Counted from the stretch's first letter, positions 23,674-32,410 are shown. The stretch: 38,740 bases of DNA from Clostridia bacterium (GCA_017453125.1 JAFTKS010000014.1:1-38740), one strand, 5' to 3'. The notes: generated by a model from the letters alone, not told the origin. Program-made: numbers and translations.

Positions 23674-25194
23674 TTAATTATCGAAAGGATTTTGATTATT
23701 ATTTGAATTGTTAGAGAAGAAAGATTCAAGCGGACTTCTGTGAACGGGTGGTTCGTCATTCAATTCATTATTAGTAGGTTGTGACTCTTCTTGATATTGT
23801 TGAGGTTCTGTTGAGTTTGATGAGAAATCGAATGCAGAAGTGTTGTTGCTTGAAAAGTCCTCAGGATTTGAATTGTATTCCTGATTTTGTTCATAATCAT
23901 TATTTGTATTAAACTCTTGTGGTTGTGAATAGTTGAATGAAGAATTGAATTCTTGGGTTTGATTATTCTCAAAAGTGTTGAAATCTTGAGTTTGGTTGAA
24001 TGGTTGTTCATTTGATGAACTTAAAAATGAATCGAAATTGGAGGTTTTTGTATTGTCTTCGACTGATGCAAATGAAGTACTTTGTGATTCATTTGTGTTG
24101 AATTCTGGTGAATATGAAGATTGACTTTCAAAATTTTGAGAATTATTTGAAACATAGTTATTCTCAAAAGTATTTTGGCTATTTAAATCTTCAAAAGGAT
24201 TTGTTTGTGTTGGTTGTTCTTCTGAATAAAACTGTGGTGTAGGGGTTTCAAATGAAGGACTTTCAATGTTTGATTGTGAGTCGTCGTTGTAAGAAGTTTC
24301 TTCAAATTGTGCCATTTGTTCTTCAATTGGTTGTTCGATGTCTACTTCGCCATATTCTGCCTCGTTTACAACAACATTACAAATGTCTTCTAATTCAATT
24401 TTGAATTCTTTTTGTAATGCTTTTTTGATTGGAATATATTGTTTTGCTAGATCATTTTCATAATCTTTTACACCCTTAGGGTTGCAACCGATATCTAGAA
24501 GTGCATTTTTATAAGTGAAGAACGCAACTGTTTTTTGACCAATTTCATTTAATTTTTCAATCAATGTATTGATTTTAGCTTGTTTACCAGGTTTTCCGCC
24601 GTATATTTCGTTGTTTTTGCGATTGCAAAGTTCAATGTTTCTATTGAGAACTTCTGGATTGTAATCAACTTCTTGACCTTCTAGAGTATCAAATGCTCCG
24701 TTTACTACAAGTTCGCAGTCTAATTCTTGAATGAATGTGTCCAAAATATTTACATTTCTATCTTTTAGAATGACTACTTCGTGTTCTGGTTGGCATTTGG
24801 TAAAGTCGCCTGAAAAGATGTCAAATGCTGATATTACAGCCTCTTTTGAAGACTCTTTCATAATCATACGAATTGTATCAAGCAATTTGTTTTTTGTATT
24901 GTAGTATTGATTTATGATTGCTTTTTCTTCATTTGCAAGCTGTTCTACTGCTTGTTCAACTTTCAAAAATTTATTGTCTTTGAAGAAATTACACAAACTT
25001 TTTGCAACAATTATTTTGTTTCCTTGTTCACCATTTTTTTCCGATTCAACAAAATTTTCAACCTTATTAATTTGAGAATTCATTTCAACTATAAGTTCAT
25101 TTACATTAGTTGCAAGAGTTTTCATTTTTTTATTTTGAATAGCGTCTACAACTAATAGTTTTTCTTGATTTTTTAGTAATTCTAATGCTTTCAT
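23674..25194 (-). CDS. Protein with helical N-domain and long Q/N/S/E-rich tail, unknown (506 aa)
   Basis: I do not recognise it. Residues 1-295 are mostly helical and charged, with likely coiled coil at 20-130 and a compact region around 180-260. Residues about 297-506 form a disordered Gln/Asn/Ser/Glu/Phe-rich tail with repeated short motifs such as QTQDFN, QTQEFN and QPQEFN, and a regular spacing of single aromatics (F or Y) among Q, N and S. There is no signal peptide or membrane helix. This pattern of spaced aromatic stickers in a polar tail resembles sequences that self-associate, which is inference. It follows the GGGtGRT gene on the same strand, 75 nt downstream, with a hairpin between them. 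AAGGAAA precedes the ATG. It shares the low-complexity style of the giant genes elsewhere in the window, without clear homology to them. Confidence 0.85.
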   Translation of the reverse strand: MKALELLKNQEKLLVVDAIQNKKMKTLATNVNELIVEMNSQINKVENFVESEKNGEQGNKIIVAKSLCNFFKDNKFLKVEQAVEQLANEEKAIINQYYNTKNKLLDTIRMIMKESSKEAVISAFDIFSGDFTKCQPEHEVVILKDRNVNILDTFIQELDCELVVNGAFDTLEGQEVDYNPEVLNRNIELCNRKNNEIYGGKPGKQAKINTLIEKLNEIGQKTVAFFTYKNALLDIGCNPKGVKDYENDLAKQYIPIKKALQKEFKIELEDICNVVVNEAEYGEVDIEQPIEEQMAQFEETSYNDDSQSNIESPSFETPTPQFYSEEQPTQTNPFEDLNSQNTFENNYVSNNSQNFESQSSYSPEFNTNESQSTSFASVEDNTKTSNFDSFLSSSNEQPFNQTQDFNTFENNQTQEFNSSFNYSQPQEFNTNNDYEQNQEYNSNPEDFSSNNTSAFDFSSNSTEPQQYQEESQPTNNELNDEPPVHRSPLESFFSNNSNNNQNPFDN

Positions 25195-25220
25195 TTTATT
25201 TTCCTTTTTGATTTTGAGTA

Positions 25221-25250
25221 TTGAATAAGAAGAAATGCCCTCTTATTCAA
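25221..25250 (-). other. Perfect 10-bp hairpin between two minus-strand genes
   Basis: TTGAATAAGA (25221-25230) and TCTTATTCAA (25241-25250) are exact complements with a 10-nt loop. No T-run follows on the minus strand. Partial termination, mRNA processing or an operator for the downstream gene are all possible. Confidence 0.5.
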
Positions 25251-25269
25251 CAACTCTTTATTTATCTAT

Positions 25270-26271
25270 TTATTTGCTAAGTGCTTGATAAGACTTAACT
25301 GCAAGAGAAACTGTTGCACCAACCATTGGATTGTTTCCCATACCGATATAACCCATCATATCTACGTGAGCAGGAACAGATGAAGATCCTGCGAATTGTG
25401 CGTCTGCGTGCATTCTTCCAAGAGTGTCTGTAAGTCCATAACTTGCAGATCCTGCACCAACGTTATCAGGGTGAAGAGTTCTTCCTGTACCGCCACCTGA
25501 TGCTACTGAGAAATAGTTTTTGCCATTCTCAATACACCATTTTTTGTAAACGGCAGCAGTAGGGTGAGTGAATCTAACAGGGTTTGTAGAGTTTCCTGTG
25601 ATTGAGATGTCAACACCTTCGTGTTTTAGAACTGCTACGCCTTCGGTTACATCTTCGCAACCATAAACATTGATTTCTGATTTGTAAGAATCAGAGAATT
25701 TCTTTGTATCCAAAATTTCAAGTTCTTGAGTTTGGAAGTTGTATCTGGTTTTTACATAAGTAAAGCCGTTGATTCTTGAAATCAAATAAGCTGCATCTTT
25801 TCCAAGTCCGTTTAGGATTACTCTAAGTGGTGTTTTTCTTGCTTTGTTTGCATTTCTAACAATTCCTAGAGCTCCTTCTGCAGCAGCGAAACTTTCGTGA
25901 CCTGCAAGTAGAGCAAAACATTTTGTGTTTTCGTTTAGTAACATACTAGCAAGTTTTCCGTGTCCAATACCTACTTGACGGCTGTCTGCAACACTACCTT
26001 TTACGCAGAATGCTTGTAGTCCAATGCCGATATTTTCTGCGCATTCTTCAGCGGTTGCAGATTTTTTAACAAGTGCAATTGCTGTTCCTAGTGTATATGC
26101 CCAAACTGCATTATCGAAACAGATTGGTTGAATTTCCTTTACAATTGCCTCAACGTCAATACCTGCGTTGTCGCAAATTGTTTTGCAATTTTCAAGACTT
26201 TCTAGTCCATATTCTTTGATGCAATCATTGATTTTGTCAATTCTTCTATCATATCCTTCAAATGTTATCAT
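25270..26271 (-). CDS. GGGtGRT family protein
   Basis: A 333-aa protein with the family-defining SGGGTGRTLHP motif (about residues 256-266), followed by a conserved Gly/Ala-rich stretch containing HADAQFAGSSSVPAHVDMMGYIGMGNNP. Other conserved parts are DSRQVGIGHG and LLAGHESFAAAEGA. The family is found in anaerobes, usually next to a NifU-like scaffold protein exactly as here; its biochemical role is not established as far as I know. The Shine-Dalgarno AAGGAG lies within the last codons of the NifU-like gene, 3 nt separate the two, and they are therefore translationally coupled. It is probably soluble and no membrane segment is seen. Confidence 0.9.
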   Translation of the reverse strand: MITFEGYDRRIDKINDCIKEYGLESLENCKTICDNAGIDVEAIVKEIQPICFDNAVWAYTLGTAIALVKKSATAEECAENIGIGLQAFCVKGSVADSRQVGIGHGKLASMLLNENTKCFALLAGHESFAAAEGALGIVRNANKARKTPLRVILNGLGKDAAYLISRINGFTYVKTRYNFQTQELEILDTKKFSDSYKSEINVYGCEDVTEGVAVLKHEGVDISITGNSTNPVRFTHPTAAVYKKWCIENGKNYFSVASGGGTGRTLHPDNVGAGSASYGLTDTLGRMHADAQFAGSSSVPAHVDMMGYIGMGNNPMVGATVSLAVKSYQALSK

Positions 26272-26274
26272 ATA

Positions 26275-26967
26275 TTACTCCTTTCTTGGGTTGATATGCT
26301 TAACGCCGTCTGCAAATCTACCATAAGTTTTGATACTTTCTGCATAAGCCTCTTTCACATCTTTTCCGTTGTTTACTAGTCTCATCATATTATTAAGGTT
26401 GATATACTCATAACCAATAATTTCATCATTTTTGTCAAGTGCTAGTTGTGTAATATATCCTTCAGCAGTGTTTAGGTATCTTGTACCTTTTTCTTTTGTA
26501 CTGAAGTGAGTTCCAACAAGACTGCTTCTATTTTTGCCAAGGTCGTCTAGGGCAGAACCTACTGGTAAACCATTCTCAGAGAATGCTGATTGAGTTCTTC
26601 CATATACAATTTGCAAGAATAAGTTTTTCATTGCTACGTTTATAGCATCACAAACAAGGTCTGTATTTAATGCTTCAAGTAGAGTTTTGCCAGGAAGAAT
26701 TTCTGCAGCCATTGCAGCAGATTGAGTCATTCCGCTACAGCCGATTGTTTCAACTAATGCTTCTTGAATGATTCCGTCTTTGACATTAAGTGATAGTTTA
26801 CAAGTGCCTTGTTGAGGTGCACAAGCTCCACAACCGTGTGTGAAACCATTGATTTGTTCGATTTTTGTTACTTTGTCCCAGTGTCCTTCTTGAGGAATAA
26901 CTGCAGGACCGTGTGTTTCGGAATTACGGACGCAACACATTTCAGTTACTTCTTTTAAAATTTCCAT
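26275..26967 (-). CDS. NifU/IscU-like Fe-S scaffold protein
   Basis: A 230-aa protein of the iron-sulfur cluster assembly scaffold class. The Cys pattern is unusual: CC (11-12), then HGCGACAPQQGTC (C46, C49, C56) and the scaffold-like GCSGM (C77), with C106 further on. A classical IscU/NifU uses three Cys for its transient cluster; the extra N-terminal Cys and the CxxCx6C element may form a second metal or Fe-S site. It forms a two-gene unit with the GGGtGRT protein, a pairing known from other anaerobes. The start has AAGGAG. Promoter predicted at 26994-27022. The actual client protein is unknown. Confidence 0.82.
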   Translation of the reverse strand: MEILKEVTEMCCVRNSETHGPAVIPQEGHWDKVTKIEQINGFTHGCGACAPQQGTCKLSLNVKDGIIQEALVETIGCSGMTQSAAMAAEILPGKTLLEALNTDLVCDAINVAMKNLFLQIVYGRTQSAFSENGLPVGSALDDLGKNRSSLVGTHFSTKEKGTRYLNTAEGYITQLALDKNDEIIGYEYINLNNMMRLVNNGKDVKEAYAESIKTYGRFADGVKHINPRKE

Positions 26968-26993
26968 ATTGTACTCCTTATTATTGTTTGTTG

Positions 26994-27022
26994 ATTTTAG
27001 TCCAACACAAATAGTTTAACAA
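26994..27022 (-). promoter_or_regulatory. Promoter of the NifU-like/GGGtGRT operon
   Basis: Minus strand: TTGTTA (27022-27017), a 17-bp spacer and TAAAAT (26999-26994), about 20 nt before the expected ribosome binding site. Confidence 0.6.
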
Positions 27023-27109
27023 ATTTTTGTCTTTTTACAAAATGTTTTTTTATTGATATATAAATATTTATTAATAATTATTAAGCTTAAATGATGTTTT
27101 TGTGTTTTT

Positions 27110-27138
27110 TTGTATTGAAGAAATTTAAATTTTATAAT
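27110..27138 (+). promoter_or_regulatory. Promoter of yigZ-recX
   Basis: TTGTAT (27110-27115), a 17-bp spacer and a perfect TATAAT (27133-27138). A second extended -10 (TGTGATAAT, 27167-27175) lies just 8 nt before the ATG and could give a leaderless transcript. Confidence 0.6.
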
Positions 27139-27183
27139 GTGCAAATGGTTTGGAATGTTTCTAATTTGTGATAATATAAAAAT

Positions 27184-27777
27184 ATGTTTAGTATTGACGG
27201 AATCTATGATGATTGTTATGTTATCAATAAGTCCAAGTTCTTTTCATTTGCATATCCCGTTTTTTCGGAAGAGGAAATAAAAGATATATTGAAAGACTTG
27301 AGAGAAAATTTTTCAGATGCAACACATATTTGTTTTGCATATTCTTTGAGTAGTCCAAGGCTAGAAAAGGCAGACGATAATGGTGAGCCGTCGGGAACTG
27401 CAGGAAAACCAATGTTAGAACTATTGAAAAAGAAAAATTTGGACAATGTTTTAATTGTTGTTGTGAGATATTTTGGTGGTATTAAGTTGGGTGCGGGGGG
27501 ACTTGTTCGGGCGTATACAACTGCATCAAACATTGTGTTAGACAAGACTAGTGTTGTAGAGATAAAGACTATTCCGAAATTTAAGGTTGAAGTAGATGTG
27601 TCTGTTGGGGCAAAAGTACAAGAGTTTATTCGAAAAAATGGTGGAGAAGTTTGCAGATGTGTTTATTTGGATAAAACCATAATTGAATTTGTTGGTGAAA
27701 TTGATGGATTGGTTAAATCTATGTTTCCGCAATGTGTGATTGAACAAATTGGGAGTGAAAATGTATGTCTGAAATAA
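27184..27777 (+). CDS. yigZ: YigZ/IMPACT-family protein (UPF0029)
   Basis: A 197-aa protein of usual family length. The hallmark motifs are DDNGEPSGTAGKPML (about 67-81) and VVVRYFGGIKLGAGGLVRAY (about 93-112), followed by the small C-terminal ferredoxin-like domain. The family is widespread, is related to the N-terminal domain of eukaryotic IMPACT, and has an uncertain role, possibly in RNA or translation-factor interaction. No Shine-Dalgarno is visible before the ATG at 27184. It overlaps recX by 13 nt, so the two genes are one transcriptional unit. Confidence 0.93.
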   Translation: MFSIDGIYDDCYVINKSKFFSFAYPVFSEEEIKDILKDLRENFSDATHICFAYSLSSPRLEKADDNGEPSGTAGKPMLELLKKKNLDNVLIVVVRYFGGIKLGAGGLVRAYTTASNIVLDKTSVVEIKTIPKFKVEVDVSVGAKVQEFIRKNGGEVCRCVYLDKTIIEFVGEIDGLVKSMFPQCVIEQIGSENVCLK

Positions 27778-28388
27778 CAAGACTTGAAATACAGAAGAAT
27801 AATCCAAACAGGGCAAATCTTTATCTTGATGAGAAGTTTTTTTCAGGTGTTTCATTGGAACTTTGTATCAAACATCATCTGAAAGTTGGAAAGGAAATAG
27901 ATGATGCGTTTTTGTCCGAATTGATTCTTGAAGATGAACGTGTAAAAGCCTTTGATAAAGCGATTAATTATGTTAGTTCTACTATGAAGACGTCAAAACA
28001 AATAAGGGATTATTTGAAGAAAAAGGATTATAATCCGAATACCATTGAGTATGTTGTTGACAAAATGAAAGAATACAAATATCTTGATGATGAGCAATAC
28101 GCAAGGGCGTTTGTCTCTAGTTGCTCGAATAAATATGGCAAACACAAATTGATGTCTGCTTTGAAGAGCAAAGGAGTTGCTGAGTCTATTATTGAAAAAG
28201 TGCTTGAAGATGGCTCAGAGTTAAAGGATAGTATTGATAAGGTGGCGGAAAAGTATATGAAGAATAAAGACGTGTCGCCAATGGTTCTTGCAAAATTGAG
28301 TCGATTTCTTTATTCGAGAGGTTTTGAATTTGACCAAATAAATTCTTGTGTTAACAGATACAAATCTGGCACAATGTTTGATGAATAG
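27765..28388 (+). CDS. recX: Regulatory protein RecX
   Basis: A 207-aa mostly helical protein with the three-helix RecX repeats; conserved elements are KTSKQIRDYLKKKDY, YLDDEQYARAFV and YGKHKLMSALKSKGV. RecX caps or disassembles RecA filaments and so limits recombination and the SOS response. The start at ATG 27765 follows GGGAG (27751-27755); a nearby ATG at 27761 leads to a stop at once. It overlaps the end of yigZ and is followed by a terminator. No recA is seen in the window. Confidence 0.9.
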   Translation: MSEITRLEIQKNNPNRANLYLDEKFFSGVSLELCIKHHLKVGKEIDDAFLSELILEDERVKAFDKAINYVSSTMKTSKQIRDYLKKKDYNPNTIEYVVDKMKEYKYLDDEQYARAFVSSCSNKYGKHKLMSALKSKGVAESIIEKVLEDGSELKDSIDKVAEKYMKNKDVSPMVLAKLSRFLYSRGFEFDQINSCVNRYKSGTMFDE

Positions 28389-28392
28389 TTAC

Positions 28393-28436
28393 AACCTTAA
28401 ACGACAATCTCTATTGTTGTGTTTAAGGTTTTTATT
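28393..28436 (+). terminator. Terminator after recX
   Basis: An outer 10-bp stem AACCTTAAAC/GTTTAAGGTT extended by ACAAT/ATTGT with a small bulge, then a T-rich tract. Confidence 0.85.
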
Positions 28437-28514
28437 TTTTATAAAATTGTCGAAAAGTAGCGAAATTTTAAAATTTTGAAATTTTAATAAAAAATTAAAA
28501 TAAATAAAGTTGTA

Positions 28515-28757
28515 ATGCATATAGTAAAATCAAATAGAGACGTAAAAGTGGAGAAAATTTTGATAAAAAAGAATAGATATTTGAAATTTGTTAATAATCA
28601 TAAAATACCAAATCACAAGTTTTATTTGAAAAAGCATATTGTGAGTAAGGAGTCATTGTATTTGCAAATGTCTCCTATCTATCAAGAGCTTGATAGCGAG
28701 TTTTGCCAAATAGACTTGATGGATTTAGAATTTTATGAGAGATGGTTGAATGGATGA
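28515..28757 (+). CDS. Candidate antitoxin of the mazF-type toxin, N-terminus atypical (80 aa)
   Basis: The gene ends inside the toxin gene (8-nt overlap), the usual place and coupling for a MazE/EndoAI antitoxin. The last 30 residues ([15 protein letters not shown]... ERWLNG) recall by eye the toxin-binding tail of B. subtilis EndoAI, which ends ...MAKINLNISSEA...VERLVSGG. The first 48 residues are basic (many Lys, Asn and His) and do not show the strand-helix-helix pattern of the ribbon-helix-helix DNA-binding domain found in EndoAI. No good Shine-Dalgarno precedes ATG 28515. It could be a diverged antitoxin, an antitoxin with a different DNA-binding N-terminus, or a real start further downstream with only the toxin-binding tail translated. 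Confidence 0.6.
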   Translation: MHIVKSNRDVKVEKILIKKNRYLKFVNNHKIPNHKFYLKKHIVSKESLYLQMSPIYQELDSEFCQIDLMDLEFYERWLNG

Positions 28758-29091
28758 TATAAAAAGAGGAGAATTGTATTATGCTGACCTAAGTCCTGTA
28801 ATCGGAAGTGAGCAGGGTGGTATTAGGCCTGTTTTGATTGTTCAAAATGATGTTGGCAATAAATACAGCCCTACGGTTATTGTTGCCGCCATCACAAGTC
28901 AGATTAATAAGGCAAAAATACCAACACATATTGAGATAAATACGACATATGGTTTGACAAAAGATAGTGTTGTGTTATTAGAGCAGATTCGAACGCTTGA
29001 CAAGCGACGCTTGAGAGATAAAATTGGAGTGTTAGATGATAAAAGAATGGAGGGTGTAAACAAGGCACTTTTGATATCATTAGGATTTTAG
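28750..29091 (+). CDS. mazF: Type II toxin, MazF/EndoA (PemK) family mRNA interferase
   Basis: A 113-aa ribonuclease toxin that cuts single-stranded mRNA at short sites; EndoA of B. subtilis recognises UACAU. Conserved motifs: [19 protein letters not shown] (6-24), the RPVLIVQND strand, [18 protein letters not shown] and [15 protein letters not shown]. The Arg in GGxRP and the Thr/Ser of the second motif, which act in catalysis, are present. The close match to the EndoA pattern is from memory. The start overlaps the upstream small gene, giving translational coupling. It is followed by a strong terminator. Confidence 0.93.
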   Translation: MDDIKRGELYYADLSPVIGSEQGGIRPVLIVQNDVGNKYSPTVIVAAITSQINKAKIPTHIEINTTYGLTKDSVVLLEQIRTLDKRRLRDKIGVLDDKRMEGVNKALLISLGF

Positions 29092-29092
29092 G

Positions 29093-29139
29093 AAAAACAA
29101 TCAAAACGATTATAAACCTTCGTTTTTGATTGTTTTTTT
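29093..29139 (+). terminator. Terminator after mazF
   Basis: A long A/T-rich stem (AAAACAATCAAAAcga / tcgTTTTTGATTGTTTT) with one bulge, ending in a T-run. Its left arm starts 2 nt after the mazF stop codon. Confidence 0.85.
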
Positions 29140-29245
29140 GTTTTGAATTTTCTATGAAAGAGTGTCTTGGGTTGTGGTAGTTTTTTTGGTGTGTTTTTTC
29201 TGGAAGAAAAATTTAAACAAAAACTAATTTTGTGGCTATTTATCT

Positions 29246-29274
29246 TTGACTTTTGCTATGAATAATTATATACT
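29246..29274 (+). promoter_or_regulatory. Promoter of the three-gene large-protein operon
   Basis: TTGACT (29246-29251), a 17-bp spacer and TATACT (29269-29274). The same pair of hexamers with the same spacing recurs at 38645-38673. The leader would be about 60 nt and contains a 6-bp hairpin (29313-29328) before the ribosome binding site. Confidence 0.72.
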
Positions 29275-29341
29275 ATATTAGTAATATTATGTCACATTAG
29301 ACATTAAGTGAAGAATTTGTAAAAATTCGTCTGGAGGAAAA

Positions 29342-30934
29342 ATGGAAACTAAAATCAATTTACATTTGTGTGCAAACTATAATCACGACGCATTCAAGTC
29401 AGCTGTTGTTAACGCTTTGGTTTGTGATTATGTTATTGAACAAGTTAGGCTTGGAATCAAAAGATTTAGCAAAGATGACTTAGACTTGTTTTATATTCAC
29501 GAAGAATTTAAAAAGGCTATTGAGCAGGGAGAAGATGTTACTTTTGCTAATCTTTCTGCTTGGGAAGCCAATAAGGTCGAGGTGTATTCTGAATGTGTTG
29601 GCATTATAATGCGTCTAGATATGATGGCAACAGAAGCTGGTAAAATTGGTGCTGGTGAATTTTTGTATGAGTTCAAAGAATCTGTTGATTCATTTATCGT
29701 AATGCTATCTGTTAGTAATATCAATCCATCATACATAGATGTGTCTGGTGTTATTGGAATGAAAGAAGAATTCTTGACTCATTTGGTTTCACAATTGATG
29801 TTTGTCGATGAGGGACAATTCCTTTCTGATCTTGGTACAATGCAATTGCAAATGGTACCTCTTGAGATTAATAAATATAGAAACAAGTTTGTTGAAAAGA
29901 AATTGACTAGAGCAAAAACAATTCTTTCTTCTGTTTCTTCTGCTGTTGAAAGGGATTTTGATAGACTTCACGAAGAAATAATGGACGCATACAAGAAATT
30001 TTACAAAATTGCTTATGCTGCTCTTAGTGATGGCGAGAAGGTTGATGAGGCAAGAAAAGTTTGTAAATTGGTAGCACCTCATAGACATATCTTGGATAAA
30101 CTTGAAGATAGATTGACTGAGGCTAATGAATTAAAACGTCAACTTCATATTCACGAGAAGAAACTAGATTCGTTCCAGAATGAGAAAATCGAAGAATTCA
30201 ATAAACTTGTTGAAGAAGCACCATATGAGAAAGAAAGTTCTGATAGGGAAATTGATAGTGTTAAGTTTGTAACGGAAGAATACATTACTAATATCAAAGC
30301 AACAATTGAGAAAATCAATGAAATTGAAGAAGTGATTGCTGAAAGATACAAGATTCTAGATAAGGTAGAAAATGCTCTCAAAGCTGCTATCCCTAGCGAA
30401 AGCGAAATGAAGAGATATTCTGGAATTGGATTCAAGTTCCAAGATTTGTATGTAAGACTTGAACTTGCAAAATCTCAGATTAAAGACAAAGACAAAAATT
30501 TTGTCACGGCAATTAATACGGCAATTGTGGGACTTGGAGTTCTTGTTAACTTAGGACTAGAGGGCAAAGATATATTCTTGAGAAATTCGTTGTTGACCGC
30601 TGTATTTAATAGTGTTAATGGAATATATGACATAGTAGATAACAAGAATAAGTCGGTTGAACTTTCGCAAATTAAATTTGTAACTACTAGACTTGTTAAA
30701 TACTCGTTGCTTAATAAGAATCTTACAAAAGATCTTCAAACATTTAGAAGAGTTTGTAATAATACTATTAGAGATATTGCAATGATGATGGGCAAGCCGT
30801 TCAGTATTGCTACAATGGTAGATATTGTTGATGCAATCAATCTAGCTATTACTCAAGTTCAAGAAATTGTGGATACATTGAATAAAAATCACGTAGAGCA
30901 AACTGAGATTTTGGAAGATATACTCAATGTTTAG
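29342..30934 (+). CDS. Helical/coiled-coil protein, unknown (530 aa)
   Basis: I do not recognise it. The ATG at 29342 follows GGAGG at 29333-29337. It is nearly all helical by composition, with long coiled-coil candidates at about 185-300 and 305-355 and a more hydrophobic helical C-terminal region (about 385-480). There is no signal peptide, membrane helix, ATP-binding motif or Cys/His metal cluster. It is the first gene of an operon with the 474- and 1039-aa genes (gaps of 43 and 8 nt) behind a strong promoter. Because the third member is membrane-anchored, this protein may be a cytoplasmic part of a membrane-attached complex; that is inference. Confidence 0.88.
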   Translation: METKINLHLCANYNHDAFKSAVVNALVCDYVIEQVRLGIKRFSKDDLDLFYIHEEFKKAIEQGEDVTFANLSAWEANKVEVYSECVGIIMRLDMMATEAGKIGAGEFLYEFKESVDSFIVMLSVSNINPSYIDVSGVIGMKEEFLTHLVSQLMFVDEGQFLSDLGTMQLQMVPLEINKYRNKFVEKKLTRAKTILSSVSSAVERDFDRLHEEIMDAYKKFYKIAYAALSDGEKVDEARKVCKLVAPHRHILDKLEDRLTEANELKRQLHIHEKKLDSFQNEKIEEFNKLVEEAPYEKESSDREIDSVKFVTEEYITNIKATIEKINEIEEVIAERYKILDKVENALKAAIPSESEMKRYSGIGFKFQDLYVRLELAKSQIKDKDKNFVTAINTAIVGLGVLVNLGLEGKDIFLRNSLLTAVFNSVNGIYDIVDNKNKSVELSQIKFVTTRLVKYSLLNKNLTKDLQTFRRVCNNTIRDIAMMMGKPFSIATMVDIVDAINLAITQVQEIVDTLNKNHVEQTEILEDILNV

Positions 30935-30977
30935 AAAAAAATTCAACGTTTGAATAATTGAAAAGGAAATATGAAAA

Positions 30978-32402
30978 ATGGCTGAAAATATTAAATTTAA
31001 AGTTAGTTATGTGAGGATAACCGAAGAAGGTCTTGATAGACATACCGATATATATCTTGATGATATTAGTATGGAAGAGAAAAAGGATATCAAGTCGCTT
31101 ATCTTTTTGCCTATCAAAACAGAAGAAGTTGTAGATATTACTAATCTTTTGAAAAACTTCCCAATTCTAGAGAACTTGTACATTCCTTCAACAATGAAAA
31201 CTTCTATCAAAGAACTAAGCAAGGAATGTCCAATGCTAAAGTCTTTGTTGATTCTTACAAGAGATGCGATAAGGGATTCTCTTGACAAAGAGGTTGTGAA
31301 GGTGAATGCCCACGAAGAAGAGGGGGATAATACTGCAGAGTTTAGAACTTTTGTGGATACAGACAAGAATGGAAAGCAGACGTTTGTTGTTAATGCAAAA
31401 CAAGTTCAGAATCACGAAATCATAATTGTTGAGAAAAAAGTGGAGAGATTGACTCCTTCTCAAGTCACAGAATACATATCTGGCGAAAAGGGAATTATGC
31501 CTGTAATTGACCAAATTAATGCAGAAATTGAAGATGAACGTTGCAAAATTGAATTATCTTCTGAAATGCTTGAGTCTTTGCTAAGTATTTTTGTGGAAAA
31601 AGGCGTAACTTTCGAAGAGTTCACTATTGACTTTTCGAAATTATATGATAAAATAGAATCATACAAATCTATTGCAAAATCTGTTAATCAAGTTTCTATC
31701 AAGGAAGAAATTGAAGGTTTGATTGTTGAGACATATCAAAATGTGCTTAGGGTTCATTATGATAATCTTCTCAAAGATCTAGCCCCAAAACTTCTTACCC
31801 TTGCGAATGTAACTGTTCTTGACACTCAAGAAATGTTATTGCGTGATTTGAAAACATATATTGCAAATGTGATTGTTGAAAGTCCACTTTTTGACGAGGA
31901 TTACAAGACTTCGGGAGAGATAGATAATATCTTAAGCGAGATTCCTTCTGGAATGTCTAGACACATTAGAGTTGCCAAGGACAGAGGACTTCTTAGAAAA
32001 TATCTAGCTCAAGCGGTGTCCGAATTGAAGTCAAACAAAGACGAACTATTTGAAAAGATTGATAGATGGCTAAAATCAAAAACAGATGTGATGAATGCAA
32101 GAAATTCTTTTGCAAGGGCATTTGGATTGGATGTTGAGAGAAAACAGTCTCAGAAACTTCTAGATACTTTTGTAGATGCATTAGTTACAAGAAATTTTGG
32201 CACACTAACAAAAGAAGATGTCTTGTATGTAATTGGTCAAATTCAAAGTGGAATCAATAATCAAGAGATTAGTGGCAAGGAATTAATCAGACTAATCAAT
32301 ACCGAGGTTAGCAGTCTTGTTACTAAGGAGGATTTAAAAAATTCAGCCGTGGAATTTATAGCTAAAAATGGTTACTTTGTTATTGAAACTGAAACGGCAT
32401 AG
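30978..32402 (+). CDS. Protein with short LRR-like N-terminus and helical body, unknown (474 aa)
   Basis: I do not recognise it. Residues about 36-95 show a leucine-rich-repeat-like rhythm: LIFLPIKTEEVVDITNLL, then FPILENLYIPSTMKTSIKEL, then CPMLKSLLIL. A charged, beta-prone segment follows (about 105-160), then a helical region to the C-terminus (about 170-470). No membrane helix or signal peptide. ATG 30978 has AAAGGAAA upstream; a nearer ATG at 30971 stops after four codons. A 6-bp hairpin (30941-30955) lies in the gap after the 530-aa gene. The 1039-aa gene starts 8 nt after this stop, with AGGAGG overlapping the stop region. A binding or adaptor role is possible but unproven. Confidence 0.88.
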   Translation: MAENIKFKVSYVRITEEGLDRHTDIYLDDISMEEKKDIKSLIFLPIKTEEVVDITNLLKNFPILENLYIPSTMKTSIKELSKECPMLKSLLILTRDAIRDSLDKEVVKVNAHEEEGDNTAEFRTFVDTDKNGKQTFVVNAKQVQNHEIIIVEKKVERLTPSQVTEYISGEKGIMPVIDQINAEIEDERCKIELSSEMLESLLSIFVEKGVTFEEFTIDFSKLYDKIESYKSIAKSVNQVSIKEEIEGLIVETYQNVLRVHYDNLLKDLAPKLLTLANVTVLDTQEMLLRDLKTYIANVIVESPLFDEDYKTSGEIDNILSEIPSGMSRHIRVAKDRGLLRKYLAQAVSELKSNKDELFEKIDRWLKSKTDVMNARNSFARAFGLDVERKQSQKLLDTFVDALVTRNFGTLTKEDVLYVIGQIQSGINNQEISGKELIRLINTEVSSLVTKEDLKNSAVEFIAKNGYFVIETETA

Positions 32403-32410
32403 GAGGAAAA

